This document shows positions 52,782 to 60,742 of a stretch of 64,000 nt of DNA, in pieces. This DNA is from CAWBOY01 sp963790585 (GTDB lineage Bacteria; Planctomycetota; Planctomycetia; Gemmatales; Gemmataceae). Both the position numbers and the translations under genes were made by a program. The number at the start of each line of letters is the position of its first letter. Within the stretch, counting starts at the first letter, position 1. The notes beneath the pieces were generated by a model. That model was not told where the DNA came from. It ran no database searches and worked only from the letters and a program-made list of their open reading frames with translations. Where the stretch lies: NCBI GenBank assembly GCA_963790585.1, contig CAWBOY010000003.1:478044-542043 (forward strand). Reading direction: 5' to 3'.

Positions 52782-53692
52782 GGCAGCCTCATACGCTTGA
52801 GGTCCGGTCCCAACACCAACTCCGCCACCACATGGGACTGATCGCCGACACGCGCCAATATCGGCTGGAGGATCTCACGATCCTGCGTTCGCAACTCAAG
52901 CACGTTCGGCGTCCGAAGCCAATTCTCCAGACGAGTCAGTGTTTCCAAAGCCTGTCTCAAATGCTTCGCCAGCCAGTTCCCGGCTCCACTCAGACGTGGA
53001 TCCCGCAATGCCGTCGGCATACCGTTTACCTGAGCCAACGCCTCACGAGGCTTCGCCAGCACGAACGCCGCCTGCTCGTCACTGGCACCTTGCAACAACT
53101 CGATCACGCCGCTCACTTCCTGAGCCGTCAACGTCTCCCGGCGCGTCAACTCCAACAATGCTTCCTGGTTGCCCACGGGCAACCGCGTCAATTGACGGGC
53201 CAACGACGGACCCACTAATCCCAAACGCAAATCCTCTTTCACCGCCACACTCAACCGCTCCAACAACGCCAGGCGGCGACACACCCAACTCTTGTGTCGG
53301 CCCAACAAGTGGGCCGCTTCCACCTGCGTCATCCCATCGTCACGTACCAACCCCTGGACAACCCAGGCCTCCTCCAACTCCCGTACCGGACCCTGACCAC
53401 GGTTCAACCCCAGAATCGCCGCCTTTGCCGTCGGCTCATCCACCTCCAATACTCGTACGCTCAAACTCCTTAACCCACCTACCTGGCGTGCCGCCGCATA
53501 ACGCTTGAAGCCGTCGAGGAGTTCCAATTTTTGCTCACGCATACACACCACCACCGGTGACAACTGCCCCCAACGACGCAGCGATCCCGCCATTGCTTCC
53601 TCCGCCTCCAAATCGGTCAGGCGATAACGCCGATAGTGCTGGCCCAGGTCGGCAAGCATCACCGGTCGTGAGATACCGTCGTTCCAAGCCAT
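52778..53692 (-). CDS. ParB-like nuclease-fold/HTH protein coupled to istA
   Basis: 304 residues. N-terminal ParB/Srx-like domain: YRLTDLEAEEAMAGSLRRWG, QLSPVVVCMREQKLELLDGF, then GFKRYAAAR in the place of the GxRR box that binds CTP in ParB. A ParB-type HTH follows (MTQVEAAHLLGRHKSWVCRR). The C-terminal 120 residues are helical and not ParB-like. ATG 53692 follows GGAGGG. It lies inside the IS21-like element and its stop overlaps the istA ATG. I infer a role in target choice, end binding or copy control; a chromosomal partition protein is unlikely as there is no parA. Confidence 0.85.
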   Translation of the reverse strand: MAWNDGISRPVMLADLGQHYRRYRLTDLEAEEAMAGSLRRWGQLSPVVVCMREQKLELLDGFKRYAAARQVGGLRSLSVRVLEVDEPTAKAAILGLNRGQGPVRELEEAWVVQGLVRDDGMTQVEAAHLLGRHKSWVCRRLALLERLSVAVKEDLRLGLVGPSLARQLTRLPVGNQEALLELTRRETLTAQEVSGVIELLQGASDEQAAFVLAKPREALAQVNGMPTALRDPRLSGAGNWLAKHLRQALETLTRLENWLRTPNVLELRTQDREILQPILARVGDQSHVVAELVLGPDLKRMRLP

Positions 53693-53847
53693 GTACGTAC
53701 CCTCCACCAAACCTCCCTCTTTCCTCCATTCGAAGAAAGGAAACGGGGGACGCAAAATCGCTCTCGCGACCGCCCGCTCCTCTCTCCGGTTTGGGGTGGA
53801 GGCACTTTATCCTGGCTGCTCGCTCAAAAATATCTGCAAAGACTTGG

Positions 53848-54384
53848 TCACGACGTATCTGGAGGCCGCACACGCTCGGTCACACGTTCCGAACGCCAGC
53901 GCCGACGCCGCGACCGATAGCGCGCCTCACGATCCAACACGCGACGTAACGCCAGTCGGCAGGCCAAACTACAGAATCGCTTGCACGATTGTTCATCGGC
54001 GATCGGGAAAAGCTCATAACAACCCGGTCGATCGCAGGGCCGCCTGGCAAAATCATCGCACGCAGACCCTGGCGCTGGCCCTCGCGCGGCAAAGCTTCGT
54101 CAGTCTGACTCGGTTCGCTGTTGCTGACGCTGTCGCTCGCGATACCGCCGGCTCTGTTCCCGCCGCCGCTCTTGGCCTCGCTCGGTGGACCGATAGCGCT
54201 GGCTCGCCTGCCAGCGCCGCCACCGTTGGGCGGCACGGCGACAGGCCGCGCTGCAATAGCGCGCCTGAGGACGCGCCGGCGTGAAGCGTCGCTCACAACC
54301 CTTGAGCAAACAACGCCGCGTTCGACGAAGACATGGTGCCTCTGGCCGTTGGCCACAGAAATGCTGAAATGAGGGTGGGCCCAA
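53848..54384 (-). CDS. Cys-rich double zinc-ribbon protein of the IS21-like element, in-frame TGA
   Basis: From TTG 54384 the frame gives RRCLLKGCERRFTPARPQ, ARYCSAACRRAAQRWRRWQ and an Arg/Gln-rich helix, then TGA at 54100-54102. The same frame continues as CDDFARRPCDRPGCYELFPI, then CKRFCSLACRLALRRVLDRE to a stop at 53848. Both halves show C-x4-C...C-x3-C ribbons followed by a basic helix, so they are a repeated motif. Either there are two genes, or one gene of about 178 residues with a nonsense codon. The layout (zinc ribbon plus basic helix) suggests DNA binding. No ATG is seen at the start. Confidence 0.55.
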
Positions 54385-54864
54385 GGGAGGTCTTGCTCCC
54401 GCCGGTCAAGTCTCGGGGCCAGGTTGCGCCTGGCTCCGAGGCGTTTTGGCGCCGAGTGGCGCTGGGAAGTGCTTCAAGCCTATCACAAAATCCCAACCAA
54501 AGAACCACGCCGCGTGCTGGCCCGGGACAGTGCACGCCTATGGCCCTCTACGAAAGCGCGCGGCCTGGCCCGCGATCCTGCCTGCGCGCCCTGGCCCGGG
54601 CCACCGCGCAATTTTGGCCCCATGCTAAAACGCTGCTGACAACCTGGGCAAGGATCACTCGAAAGGCTGTAGGTGGAAGAGGTGCGGTGGTCTCTTGAGT
54701 GTCGCCATCGACTGTCCAGCGACAAACGCATCGGTCCCCGACCCGTTCGAACTCAACGTCGCCGGCAGCACAAACCCCTAGGAGTTGTTCGGTCAACCCC
54801 ACGATGCCGCGCTGGGCCGGCACGAAAGCTCGTTGCAGGCAATCTTGAATTGTTTGGGACGGGA

Positions 54865-55157
54865 TCATGGCACACCTCGAATCTCTTTTATGAGGACGCC
54901 CCATATCGCCAATAGGCTGTGTAGGGCAGGTCCTGGGTCGAACTGGATGACTCCGCCGCAGAGCGTAATGAGTTCGTCCAATTCGGCCTTTGAATCATAC
55001 TCGATAAGGCCCTCGAAGAGGGAGAGACCAGCGAATCATGGCCAGTTCTTATCCACTCCTTCAAGTCTGCTTTGCCGATTATCTTAGCCTCGCCGAATGG
55101 CGGAAGCCTATCGCCGCAGATTAATCGATCGCCAATTTGAGCTGGTGTGAGCCGCAT
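54865..55157 (-). CDS. Small hypothetical operon protein, probable frame break
   Basis: ATG 55157 (after AGGA) gives MRLTPAQIGDRLICGDRL, PPFGEAKIIGKADLKEWI. The frame then degrades near 55010-55030; a one-base shift opens FEGLIEYDSKAELDELITLC, GGVIQFDPGPALHSLLAIW and ends at TGA 54865, overlapping the next gene's ATG. The joined protein would have about 97 residues. It is acidic, soluble and unknown to me. Unlike other breaks in the window, no GCGC tract lies at the joint. Confidence 0.5.
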
Positions 55158-55342
55158 GGAAATCCTGTTTGCTCGGCACCCGTCCGATCATGAGAGCCAA
55201 GTTCAGATTCCGTCGCCAGTCGCTCGCACAACCAACGAAAAGATATGGCTTTACAAAATAGTCGGAGCGACAGGCCGGCCGTGGTTTCGATTATAAATAA
55301 GACTTCGAGGGCCGTGAAAGTACGGCACACGGCGCCTACCAC
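55121..55342 (-). CDS. Possible small hypothetical operon protein
   Basis: 73 residues from GTG 55342, which overlaps the stop of the preceding gene: VVGAVCRTFTALEVLFIIET, TAGLSLRLFCKAISFRWLCE, ending HQLKLAID. It also overlaps the start of the next gene by 37 bp. No good ribosome-binding site is seen, so this rests mainly on the tight packing that the operon shows elsewhere. Confidence 0.35.
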   Translation of the reverse strand: MVGAVCRTFTALEVLFIIETTAGLSLRLFCKAISFRWLCERLATESELGSHDRTGAEQTGFPCGSHQLKLAID

Positions 55343-55713
55343 TGCCCAGAAAGAGAGAGCAACAAGGCTGCTTCGCCTGGCACACCTGCCAGCCATTGGA
55401 ATCCGCCAGCGCCGGCGATAAACGGCTTAATCAATCCTGCAATATTGTCCCAGGTGCCGGCCGTAAATCCACACTCAAACGTCTTCGGGCCAATCCTTCG
55501 CACCGCACTATCCCATTTGCAAAGGCACAAAACCAACTCGCAGCCATCGGACGACAAGACGCCGGGAAGCTCATGGAACCCAACTCGGCTAATTCGCTCG
55601 GCTGCCAAGTCTGAAAGGACCGAGGCGAATTGTCGCGCCTCAGACGGCGTGAAATCAAATATTCGGATGAGAGGGCAATCGGGCGAGCCGTCGGGCAGGT
55701 ATTGCAAGCGCAT
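55336..55713 (-). CDS. Small hypothetical protein, first visible gene of the small-protein operon
   Basis: 125 residues from ATG 55713, which follows GAGGTG: MRLQYLPDGSPDCPLIRIFD, FTPSEARQFASVLSDLAAER, then GCELVLCLCKWDSAVRRIG and ending PGEAALLLSLSGQW. It is soluble with a mixed alpha/beta look. An IS4/IS701-like element lies only 22 bp upstream of the start, so the operon's own promoter has probably been separated from it. The family is not recognised. Confidence 0.6.
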   Translation of the reverse strand: MRLQYLPDGSPDCPLIRIFDFTPSEARQFASVLSDLAAERISRVGFHELPGVLSSDGCELVLCLCKWDSAVRRIGPKTFECGFTAGTWDNIAGLIKPFIAGAGGFQWLAGVPGEAALLLSLSGQW

Positions 55714-55735
55714 TTGCACCTCGATTCCATAACAC

Positions 55736-57221
55736 CTGCACTTTCCGAGAAAATCTAACTTGTGAAGGTGAATAGCGGAGCCGGTCTGGTCAAAAAGGAG
55801 GCTCTCCTGCCACAATAGCGGTACTTCACCCCCGCTGTCGCAACCAGGAGAGCCACGGATGGCCAGATGGCAATTCCCCACCGAACTCGTCGCGTGGATC
55901 ACGCAGTTAAGTCTGGCCTTGCACGCTCGCGTGGCCTGGCGACTGCTGCCCCTGTTCGTCGGCGTCCTGTTCGCCAACGGACGCCGAACCGTTACTTCTT
56001 GGCTTCGTGCCGCCGGACTGCAACAGGACTACCATGCTTATTATTACTTCCTCGGCAGCCTTGGACGCAAGGTACAATTCGTCAGCACTCGCTTGCTTCG
56101 TCTCCTGGTCGACCGGATTGCTCCCGGCGACCGCTGGCTGTTTGCCATCGACGACACGCCAACCAAACGCTACGGGCCGAAGGTCGAGGGTGCGGGGGTG
56201 CATCACAATCCCACGCCAGGACCAGCCGACCAGGAGTTTCTCTATGGCCATGTGTGGGTAACCGTGGCCTGGGTGATACGACATCCCCGCTGGGGTGTTC
56301 TCGGTCTGCCGTTGCGGGCGTTGCTTTATGTGCGTCAGAAACAGATCGGCCTGTTGAATCTCCTGTATGGAGTAACGTTCCACACCAAGTTGGACATGGC
56401 GGCTTCCTTGGTGGAGTGGCTCACTTTTTGGCTGAATTTCACGGGTCGCGTGTTGTGGATCGTCGTCGATGGAGCCTACGCCAGCCGACCGTTTCTGAGT
56501 CGGGCCTTGGCGGCCGGAGTGGTGGTCGTTAGTCGCTTACGCAAGAACGCGGCCTTACGAAGTCTGCCGCAGGCACCGCGGCCTGGACAAGCGGCCAAAC
56601 GAGGCCGCAAGCCGAAGTATGGCAAGGAGAAGATCAGCCTGGCCAAACGGGCGGCGCATCGGCTTGGCTGGGAGACTGCGGAGTTCGTGCTCTACAACAA
56701 GACAGTCCAAAAGACGTACAAGACTTTCCTGGCAACCTACGAATCTGTGGGTGGAGTTATCCGTGTGGTGGTGGTGCGTGAGACCGATGGTTGGGATGCC
56801 TTCTTTTGCACCAATGAGGCGGCGACGGTAGCCGAGATCTTGGAGGCCGTCGCCGATCGATCGGCCATCGAGCAAGACTTTCACGACATCAAGGAGATCC
56901 ATGGTGCCGGCCAGCAACAGTTGCGAAACTACTGGGCAAACATCGCGGCATACCATCTAACGCTGTGGCTGTACACCCTGGTGGAACTATGGGCTTGGGA
57001 CCGGGACCAAGGGAGTTTGAGCGATCGTAGCGTCAGTCCCTGGGACAGCCCGGAGCGACGGCCGTCCCATGCCGATCGTTGTAAAGCCTTGCGAGGCCAA
57101 GGCATCCGCGCGGCAATTACAGCCGTTGGCGGTTTGCAGTCTCTGCCGCGAAAATTACGCAACGTCGTCGAGCACCTGCTCGGTGCGGTCATGGCGGCTT
57201 AACTTTATTCGGAAAGTGCAG
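55736..57221 (+). mobile_element. IS4/IS701-like insertion sequence
   Basis: 1,486 bp with inverted ends CTGCACTTTCCGA (55736-55748) and TCGGAAAGTGCAG (57209-57221), flanked by ATAACAC on both sides (55729-55735 and 57222-57228). One transposase gene fills it. It is inserted just upstream of the small-protein operon's first visible gene; the element's leftward end could supply a promoter but none is obvious. Confidence 0.88.
55859..57202 (+). CDS. IS4/IS701-like DDE transposase
   Basis: 447 residues. The first catalytic Asp is in WLFAIDDTPTKRYGPKVEG, the second in VLWIVVDGAYASRPFLS and the Glu in RSAIEQDFHDIKEIHG, giving a DDE triad. The DDT motif followed by a Gly/His-rich stretch is like the DDE_5 transposases of IS701. 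Frame intact. The ATG is preceded by AGGAGAGCC. Exact family assignment between IS4 and IS701 needs a database search. Confidence 0.9.
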   Translation: MARWQFPTELVAWITQLSLALHARVAWRLLPLFVGVLFANGRRTVTSWLRAAGLQQDYHAYYYFLGSLGRKVQFVSTRLLRLLVDRIAPGDRWLFAIDDTPTKRYGPKVEGAGVHHNPTPGPADQEFLYGHVWVTVAWVIRHPRWGVLGLPLRALLYVRQKQIGLLNLLYGVTFHTKLDMAASLVEWLTFWLNFTGRVLWIVVDGAYASRPFLSRALAAGVVVVSRLRKNAALRSLPQAPRPGQAAKRGRKPKYGKEKISLAKRAAHRLGWETAEFVLYNKTVQKTYKTFLATYESVGGVIRVVVVRETDGWDAFFCTNEAATVAEILEAVADRSAIEQDFHDIKEIHGAGQQQLRNYWANIAAYHLTLWLYTLVELWAWDRDQGSLSDRSVSPWDSPERRPSHADRCKALRGQGIRAAITAVGGLQSLPRKLRNVVEHLLGAVMAA

Positions 57222-57256
57222 ATAACACCTCTGCCGCCCAAGATTCCGCGACGCGA

Positions 57257-57384
57257 CTATTTACGCTCCACCCCACAAATAGGTTCAGACTGTGCGGGCC
57301 CCCAAATTAGGACTATCAACGCCACAGTCAGAACCGCGCCTGCCGCAACCGATGGCAAGGGGTAGGGCGGCCCCCAGCCGCCGA
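57257..57384 (-). pseudogene. 3' remnant of a small membrane protein gene
   Basis: Read from right to left this gives VLGGWGPPYPLPSVAAGAVL, TVALIVLIWGPAQSEPICG, VERK and a stop at 57257. One membrane helix is evident. Upstream the frame runs into the family F palindrome, which has no start, so the 5' part appears lost. It may have been an upstream member of the small-protein operon. Confidence 0.35.
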
Positions 57385-57633
57385 GGACGGAAAGGAGGAC
57401 GCAGCTCGATTTTTCTTGACGTCAAGAAAAATCGAGCTGCGTCTTCCCTTCCCTTCGACTCTACTCTGGGTCCAGAGATTTATTAGCCGCGCTCTTTTTG
57501 GAAATTCTTGTAACTGCTCTTGCTATGCCCAGCTAAGGCGTATATTGTCTACTTAGCCACTCCAAAATATCGCCATGCGTGAGCAGATACGCTGCATACG
57601 CCCACGGCGCACTGCTTACTCAGGAAATCGCCC
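57385..57633. repeat. Family F palindrome, copy 1, and promoter region
   Basis: GGAAAGGAGGACGCAGCTCG, ATTTTTCTTGAC and the inverted copy meet at GACGTC with no loop (about 57388-57450); the right arm has TTCC for CTCC near its end. A second copy lies at 63756-63819. The next 170 bp, AT-rich with no gene, precede the DUF1573-like gene, whose ATG follows CAGGAAA. Confidence 0.75.
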
Positions 57634-58768
57634 ATGACCTCAAGTCACTTATGTGTCGGGGTTTGTCTTTTCGCCGTCGGATTCTTAGGATGCGAGAAGC
57701 CGGCAGCACCAGTTGCGATTCCAGTTGCTCGTGGCACAGTCACTGAGGAAAACAAGAGCGCGAATAGGTTTTTCACGTTCACTAAGCCCCCCGATCTTTC
57801 GCGATTCAACGCCTAAAATCATCTTTGATTTGCCTGTTGTAAATGACACGCAATCGTCCATACATTTTGCAAAGGTTGCTACATCGTGTACTTGTACTGA
57901 CGCTTATGCAGACATGATGGACCTTGGGCCAGGCGAAAAAACCTTGTTTCATATGTCGGTGAATTTGGCCCACCGATCGGGCAAGCAAGGGTTTTCCGCT
58001 ATGCTAATAGACGCATCCGGAAAATTGTGGCAGTACCATGTTGAGACAGATGTGTACGAAACTGCCCATTTCGTGGCCCCTAATAGTACCGTTAATCTCG
58101 GGGCCTTAATGCCGCGAGAACGTACTACGGCCGAAATTGCGTTTGTTGTTCATAGCCCAGATAGATTATCCTTTCCCACTAACCTGTCCTTCCAGTCGGA
58201 TCTCCCAGAGACGGAGCTGATTATTCCTTCGGACCAACCTATAGTCGAAGTGGAAAACGGAACTTTTAAGCCCGAAATTGTCCTGAAGATTAACCACGCA
58301 GCTCCTTCCAAGGCCGGCAGCTATGGCGGAAGCGTAATTTGCACATTTTCATCTAATGGGAAATCCGAATCCGTCAAGCTTAACCTGTATGCTTCGGTCG
58401 CGCGATCTTTTGAAGTTAGTCCTGCATATCTTGTTTTTAATCAAGGCGACGAAGAGTCAATTCGGCGTCGCGTATTGATCCGTCGCACGGATGGCAAATC
58501 ATTGCAAGTAAAGCATATCAAGCCCGCATTTTCGGAACCGATCTTAAATATTGAGTTGTCAGAAATAAAGAAGGACACGGTACTTATAACGCTTTCGATC
58601 GATCCGAAGTCGATCATCAAGTCTTATTATGGCCATATATCATTGACGACAAATCATGAGTTGCAAGATGAAATTCAAATTCCAATCGCCCTGATCACCA
58701 AGTATTACCCCGGCACGAAATTAGATCAACCTAATTCCATTGGAGCGGCATATTGGGTCTGCGGATGA
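57634..58768 (+). CDS. DUF1573-like lipoprotein, frame broken once and stop codon hit by IS630
   Basis: Signal with lipobox (VGFLGCEKPAAP, Cys near residue 20), then ENKSANRFFTFTKPPDLSRF. A TAA at 57814 ends this frame; dropping one T gives NAKIIFDLPVVNDTQSS and a long continuation. The DUF1573 Cys motif appears as ATSCTCTDAYAD, with later immunoglobulin-like repeats. The original C-terminus was ITK-stop: an IS630 copy is inserted at the TA of that TAG, and translation now runs 21 codons into the element (YYPGTKLDQPNSIGAAYWVC, G). It starts an operon of secreted proteins; a surface role is inferred. Confidence 0.7.
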
Positions 58769-59852
58769 AGGAAATAACTCATAACATGTCGAGGCATCCC
58801 GCTCAACTTCCTCATGAATCCGAACAACCGCTCTTGCAACGTCGGCTTGTCCGGCGGCAGGCCAGCCTTGTTGATGTTCCCCTTCATGTCATTGTTCAAA
58901 TATTCCACCGGATTGAGTTCCGGCGAATACGTCGGCAGGTAAAACAACTCGATCTGCTCCTGATGCGCCTCTACCCAGGACTGTACCTCCGCCTTGGTGT
59001 GGGAGCCCAACTGGTCCACGATCAACAGAATCTTCCGCTTCGCCCCACTGATCAAGAGAGTCAAGAACTGGAGAAAGACTTCCGCCGTGAACGACCCCTT
59101 GTACGTCATAAAACGCACCGTGCCCTCATTGCTGATCGCCGAGATCTGATTGACCCGCAGATGTGGTTGCGGCACCTCCATGGTGGCACGCTCGCCCCGG
59201 CGGGCATAACCCGAACCGGGATGGTGGTCGGCCTGCACGCCAACCTCATCCGCCCACAAAATCTCCGCGTTGTCTCGTTGGGCTTGGGCCTCAATGGCCG
59301 GATAGGTATCCTGCAACCACTGTTCGACTTCATCGGGATCTTGGTGACGCGACTTGCGGGCGGGCTTTTTGGAGGTGTAGCCCCAGCGTTGGAGATACTT
59401 GCCCACGGTGCGTAGGGCCAGTTCGATGCCGAGATCTCTTCGGATGAGGTCGGCGACGGCTTGGCGTGTCCACAGGGCGTGTTTCAGGCCCACTTGCTGG
59501 GGCGAGAAGTAGTCGATCTGGTCGCGAATGGTTTGAGCTTGGGCCTCGGAGAGCATACGGCCCGAGCCCAAAGGCCGGCCGGTGCGCCCGCCGGGCAGGG
59601 CGTCCAAGCCTTCGGCGTAATAGACGGTATTCCAGCGGGAGATGGTTTCGCGGCGGACGCCGAGGAGTTCGGCGAGATCGGTTTCGGAATAGCCAAGCTC
59701 CAAGCCATGCAAGGCACGCAAACGCAAGGTCTCCAACGAATCGTCCGAGAGATGGCGGGCATCGGGAAGAGTAATAGACATAGTAACACCTCGAAGCTCG
59801 GGCTGAGGTACTTGTAATTCTAGATTAGTGAGCAACTACCGTGCCAGGGTAA
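58705..59852 (-). mobile_element. IS630-family insertion sequence, copy 1
   Basis: 1,148 bp with inverted ends TTACCCCGGCACG (left) and CGTGCCAGGGTAA (right) and a TA duplication (58703-58704, 59853-59854), as expected for IS630/Tc1-type elements. It is the same length as, and nearly identical to, copy 2. It lies exactly within the TAG stop codon of the DUF1573-like gene: joining the flanks gives AAG-TAG. Confidence 0.92.
58726..59781 (-). CDS. IS630-family transposase, copy 1
   Basis: 351 residues. N-terminal HTH pair (GYSETDLAELLGVRRETISR), then a DDE_3 domain: LWADEVGVQADHHPG (Asp), ILLIVDQLGSHTKAEVQ (Asp) and LPTYSPELNPVEYLNND (Glu). ATG 59781 follows GAGGTG by six bases; an ATG at 59835 is near the element's end. 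The frame is intact. It differs from copy 2 at two residues that I can see (Val/Ala in RWNTVYY and His/Arg in VEAHQEQ). Confidence 0.94.
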   Translation of the reverse strand: MSITLPDARHLSDDSLETLRLRALHGLELGYSETDLAELLGVRRETISRWNTVYYAEGLDALPGGRTGRPLGSGRMLSEAQAQTIRDQIDYFSPQQVGLKHALWTRQAVADLIRRDLGIELALRTVGKYLQRWGYTSKKPARKSRHQDPDEVEQWLQDTYPAIEAQAQRDNAEILWADEVGVQADHHPGSGYARRGERATMEVPQPHLRVNQISAISNEGTVRFMTYKGSFTAEVFLQFLTLLISGAKRKILLIVDQLGSHTKAEVQSWVEAHQEQIELFYLPTYSPELNPVEYLNNDMKGNINKAGLPPDKPTLQERLFGFMRKLSGMPRHVMSYFLHPQTQYAAPMELG

Positions 59853-59865
59853 TAGGAGAGTAAAA

Positions 59866-60312
59866 ATGAAAGAGACTAGAGTTTGGTTTGCCTGCTGTAT
59901 CGCAGCGTGTTTCCTTATTGCCTTTGTGGTGGTGGGGCCCCTTTTGGCGGACGGCCCGACCTGGGTCGACGGTGGCGGGGATCTTTATAGCACGAAGCTG
60001 TGTGGATCCGTGGTAGACAGTAACTGTTCGGGAATTGGCGCTACTCAATGTGCAGCAATAACGGATGCAACATGGCAGTGCAGCGGAGTAACTCAGCAGA
60101 AAGCTAATTTGCATTGGGGGCGGTTACTCGGCTATTGCTCAGACTCGACGACCGTGCAGGCATGTGTAATATATATAAACCCACAATGCTCCATTCTCAC
60201 ATTGTATTTTGATGCGGCTTGTCAAACGCCACTTTGCGATATTGTAATAACCGAGCCATTTGGCCCGTGGTGTACAAATCCGACCGCGGGTGCGGGCGGC
60301 GGTGGCGAATAA
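59866..60312 (+). CDS. Secreted Cys-rich hypothetical protein
   Basis: 148 residues, ATG preceded by GGAGAG. Signal peptide ACCIAACFLIAFVVVGPLLA. The mature part is small with about ten Cys (KLCGSVVDSNCSGIGATQCA, QCSGVTQQK, YCSDSTTVQACVIYINPQC, AACQTPLCDI, WCTNP), suggesting disulfide-stabilised folding, and ends in a Gly-rich tail. Without IS630 copy 1 it would start 11 bp after the DUF1573-like gene's stop. No known family comes to mind. Confidence 0.7.
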   Translation: MKETRVWFACCIAACFLIAFVVVGPLLADGPTWVDGGGDLYSTKLCGSVVDSNCSGIGATQCAAITDATWQCSGVTQQKANLHWGRLLGYCSDSTTVQACVIYINPQCSILTLYFDAACQTPLCDIVITEPFGPWCTNPTAGAGGGGE

Positions 60313-60357
60313 TGTTTCTATCTTTACATGTAATTCATAATTAGGTCTCAAATAGAG

Positions 60358-60403
60358 CTTGTTAGACTAGATTTGCTTTCCAAGCTGCGTCTAGTTTAAC
60401 AAG
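60358..60403. terminator. Hairpin between operon genes
   Basis: CTTGTTAGACTAGA and TCTAGTTTAACAAG form a 14-bp stem with one G-T pair and an 18-base loop. There is no U-run right after it, so it could be an attenuator, a processing site or mRNA-stabilising hairpin rather than a simple terminator. Confidence 0.4.
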
Positions 60404-60742
60404 CAGTTCTAGATTGGTCACGTTCACAGCCATTTGATTCTTGGCGACAAGGGCCATAGTAAGAATAGGCCGGGATCTATGTTCCTTCGGCTGGACGCGT
60501 TTTTTTTGCAATTTGTTTAGGAGTGCTACCAGTGTTGTCGATAGAAAGCATGCTGAGAATGGTGTCCTCTACGGTGGTCTTTTTTTTCATTTGTTGTTCC
60601 ATTCTAGAATCAGCTCAAACGATTGACCAGACTTCTCGTGTCGCTTCACTCGCTTGTCAAGCAAATCTTGATTCATTTCCATTTTATAAATGTAAATTTG
60701 TTGTTACAAAAGCTCAAGCGGCCACGGTAGCTCAGGCCATTA

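Larger units (their letters stand above)
50361..54641 (-). mobile_element. IS21-like composite element with ParB-like and zinc-ribbon genes
   Basis: 4,281 bp. Left end (50361) reads TGTTGATCGCGTTTTGAAGT and the right end, read inward from 54641, TGTCAGCAGCGTTTTAGCAT; both go on with TG-GGCCA, so the imperfect inverted ends share TGT, GCGTTTT and TG-GGCCA at equal spacing. ACCTGGG flanks both sides (50354-50360, 54642-54648). A second GATGAGGCCA repeat follows inside the left end (50410-50419), like the multiple end repeats of IS21. In transcription order it carries a zinc-ribbon gene, a ParB-like gene, istA and istB. The first two are not part of ordinary IS21 elements. Confidence 0.85.
50149..54868 (-). 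pseudogene. Small hypothetical gene split by the IS21-like element
   Basis: N-terminal part 54868-54642 begins MIPSQTIQDCLQRAFVP and C-terminal part 50353-50149 continues ARFCNERSPNSVTPYGGE. Removing 50354-54641 (the element plus one ACCTGGG copy) leaves exactly 432 bases in one frame, 143 residues joined as VILAQ-VARFCNERS. ATG 54868 follows GAGGTG and overlaps the stop of the preceding gene (ATGA). The protein has no membrane helix. The family is unfamiliar, but the FERVGDRCVCRWTVDG and CNERSPNSVTPYGG motifs look conserved-type and are worth a profile search. Confidence 0.75.

Noticed and set aside
52778..53692. Chromosome or plasmid partition system based on the ParB-like gene
   Set aside because: There is no parA neighbour or parS-like palindrome, and the gene lies within transposon ends and is coupled to istA.
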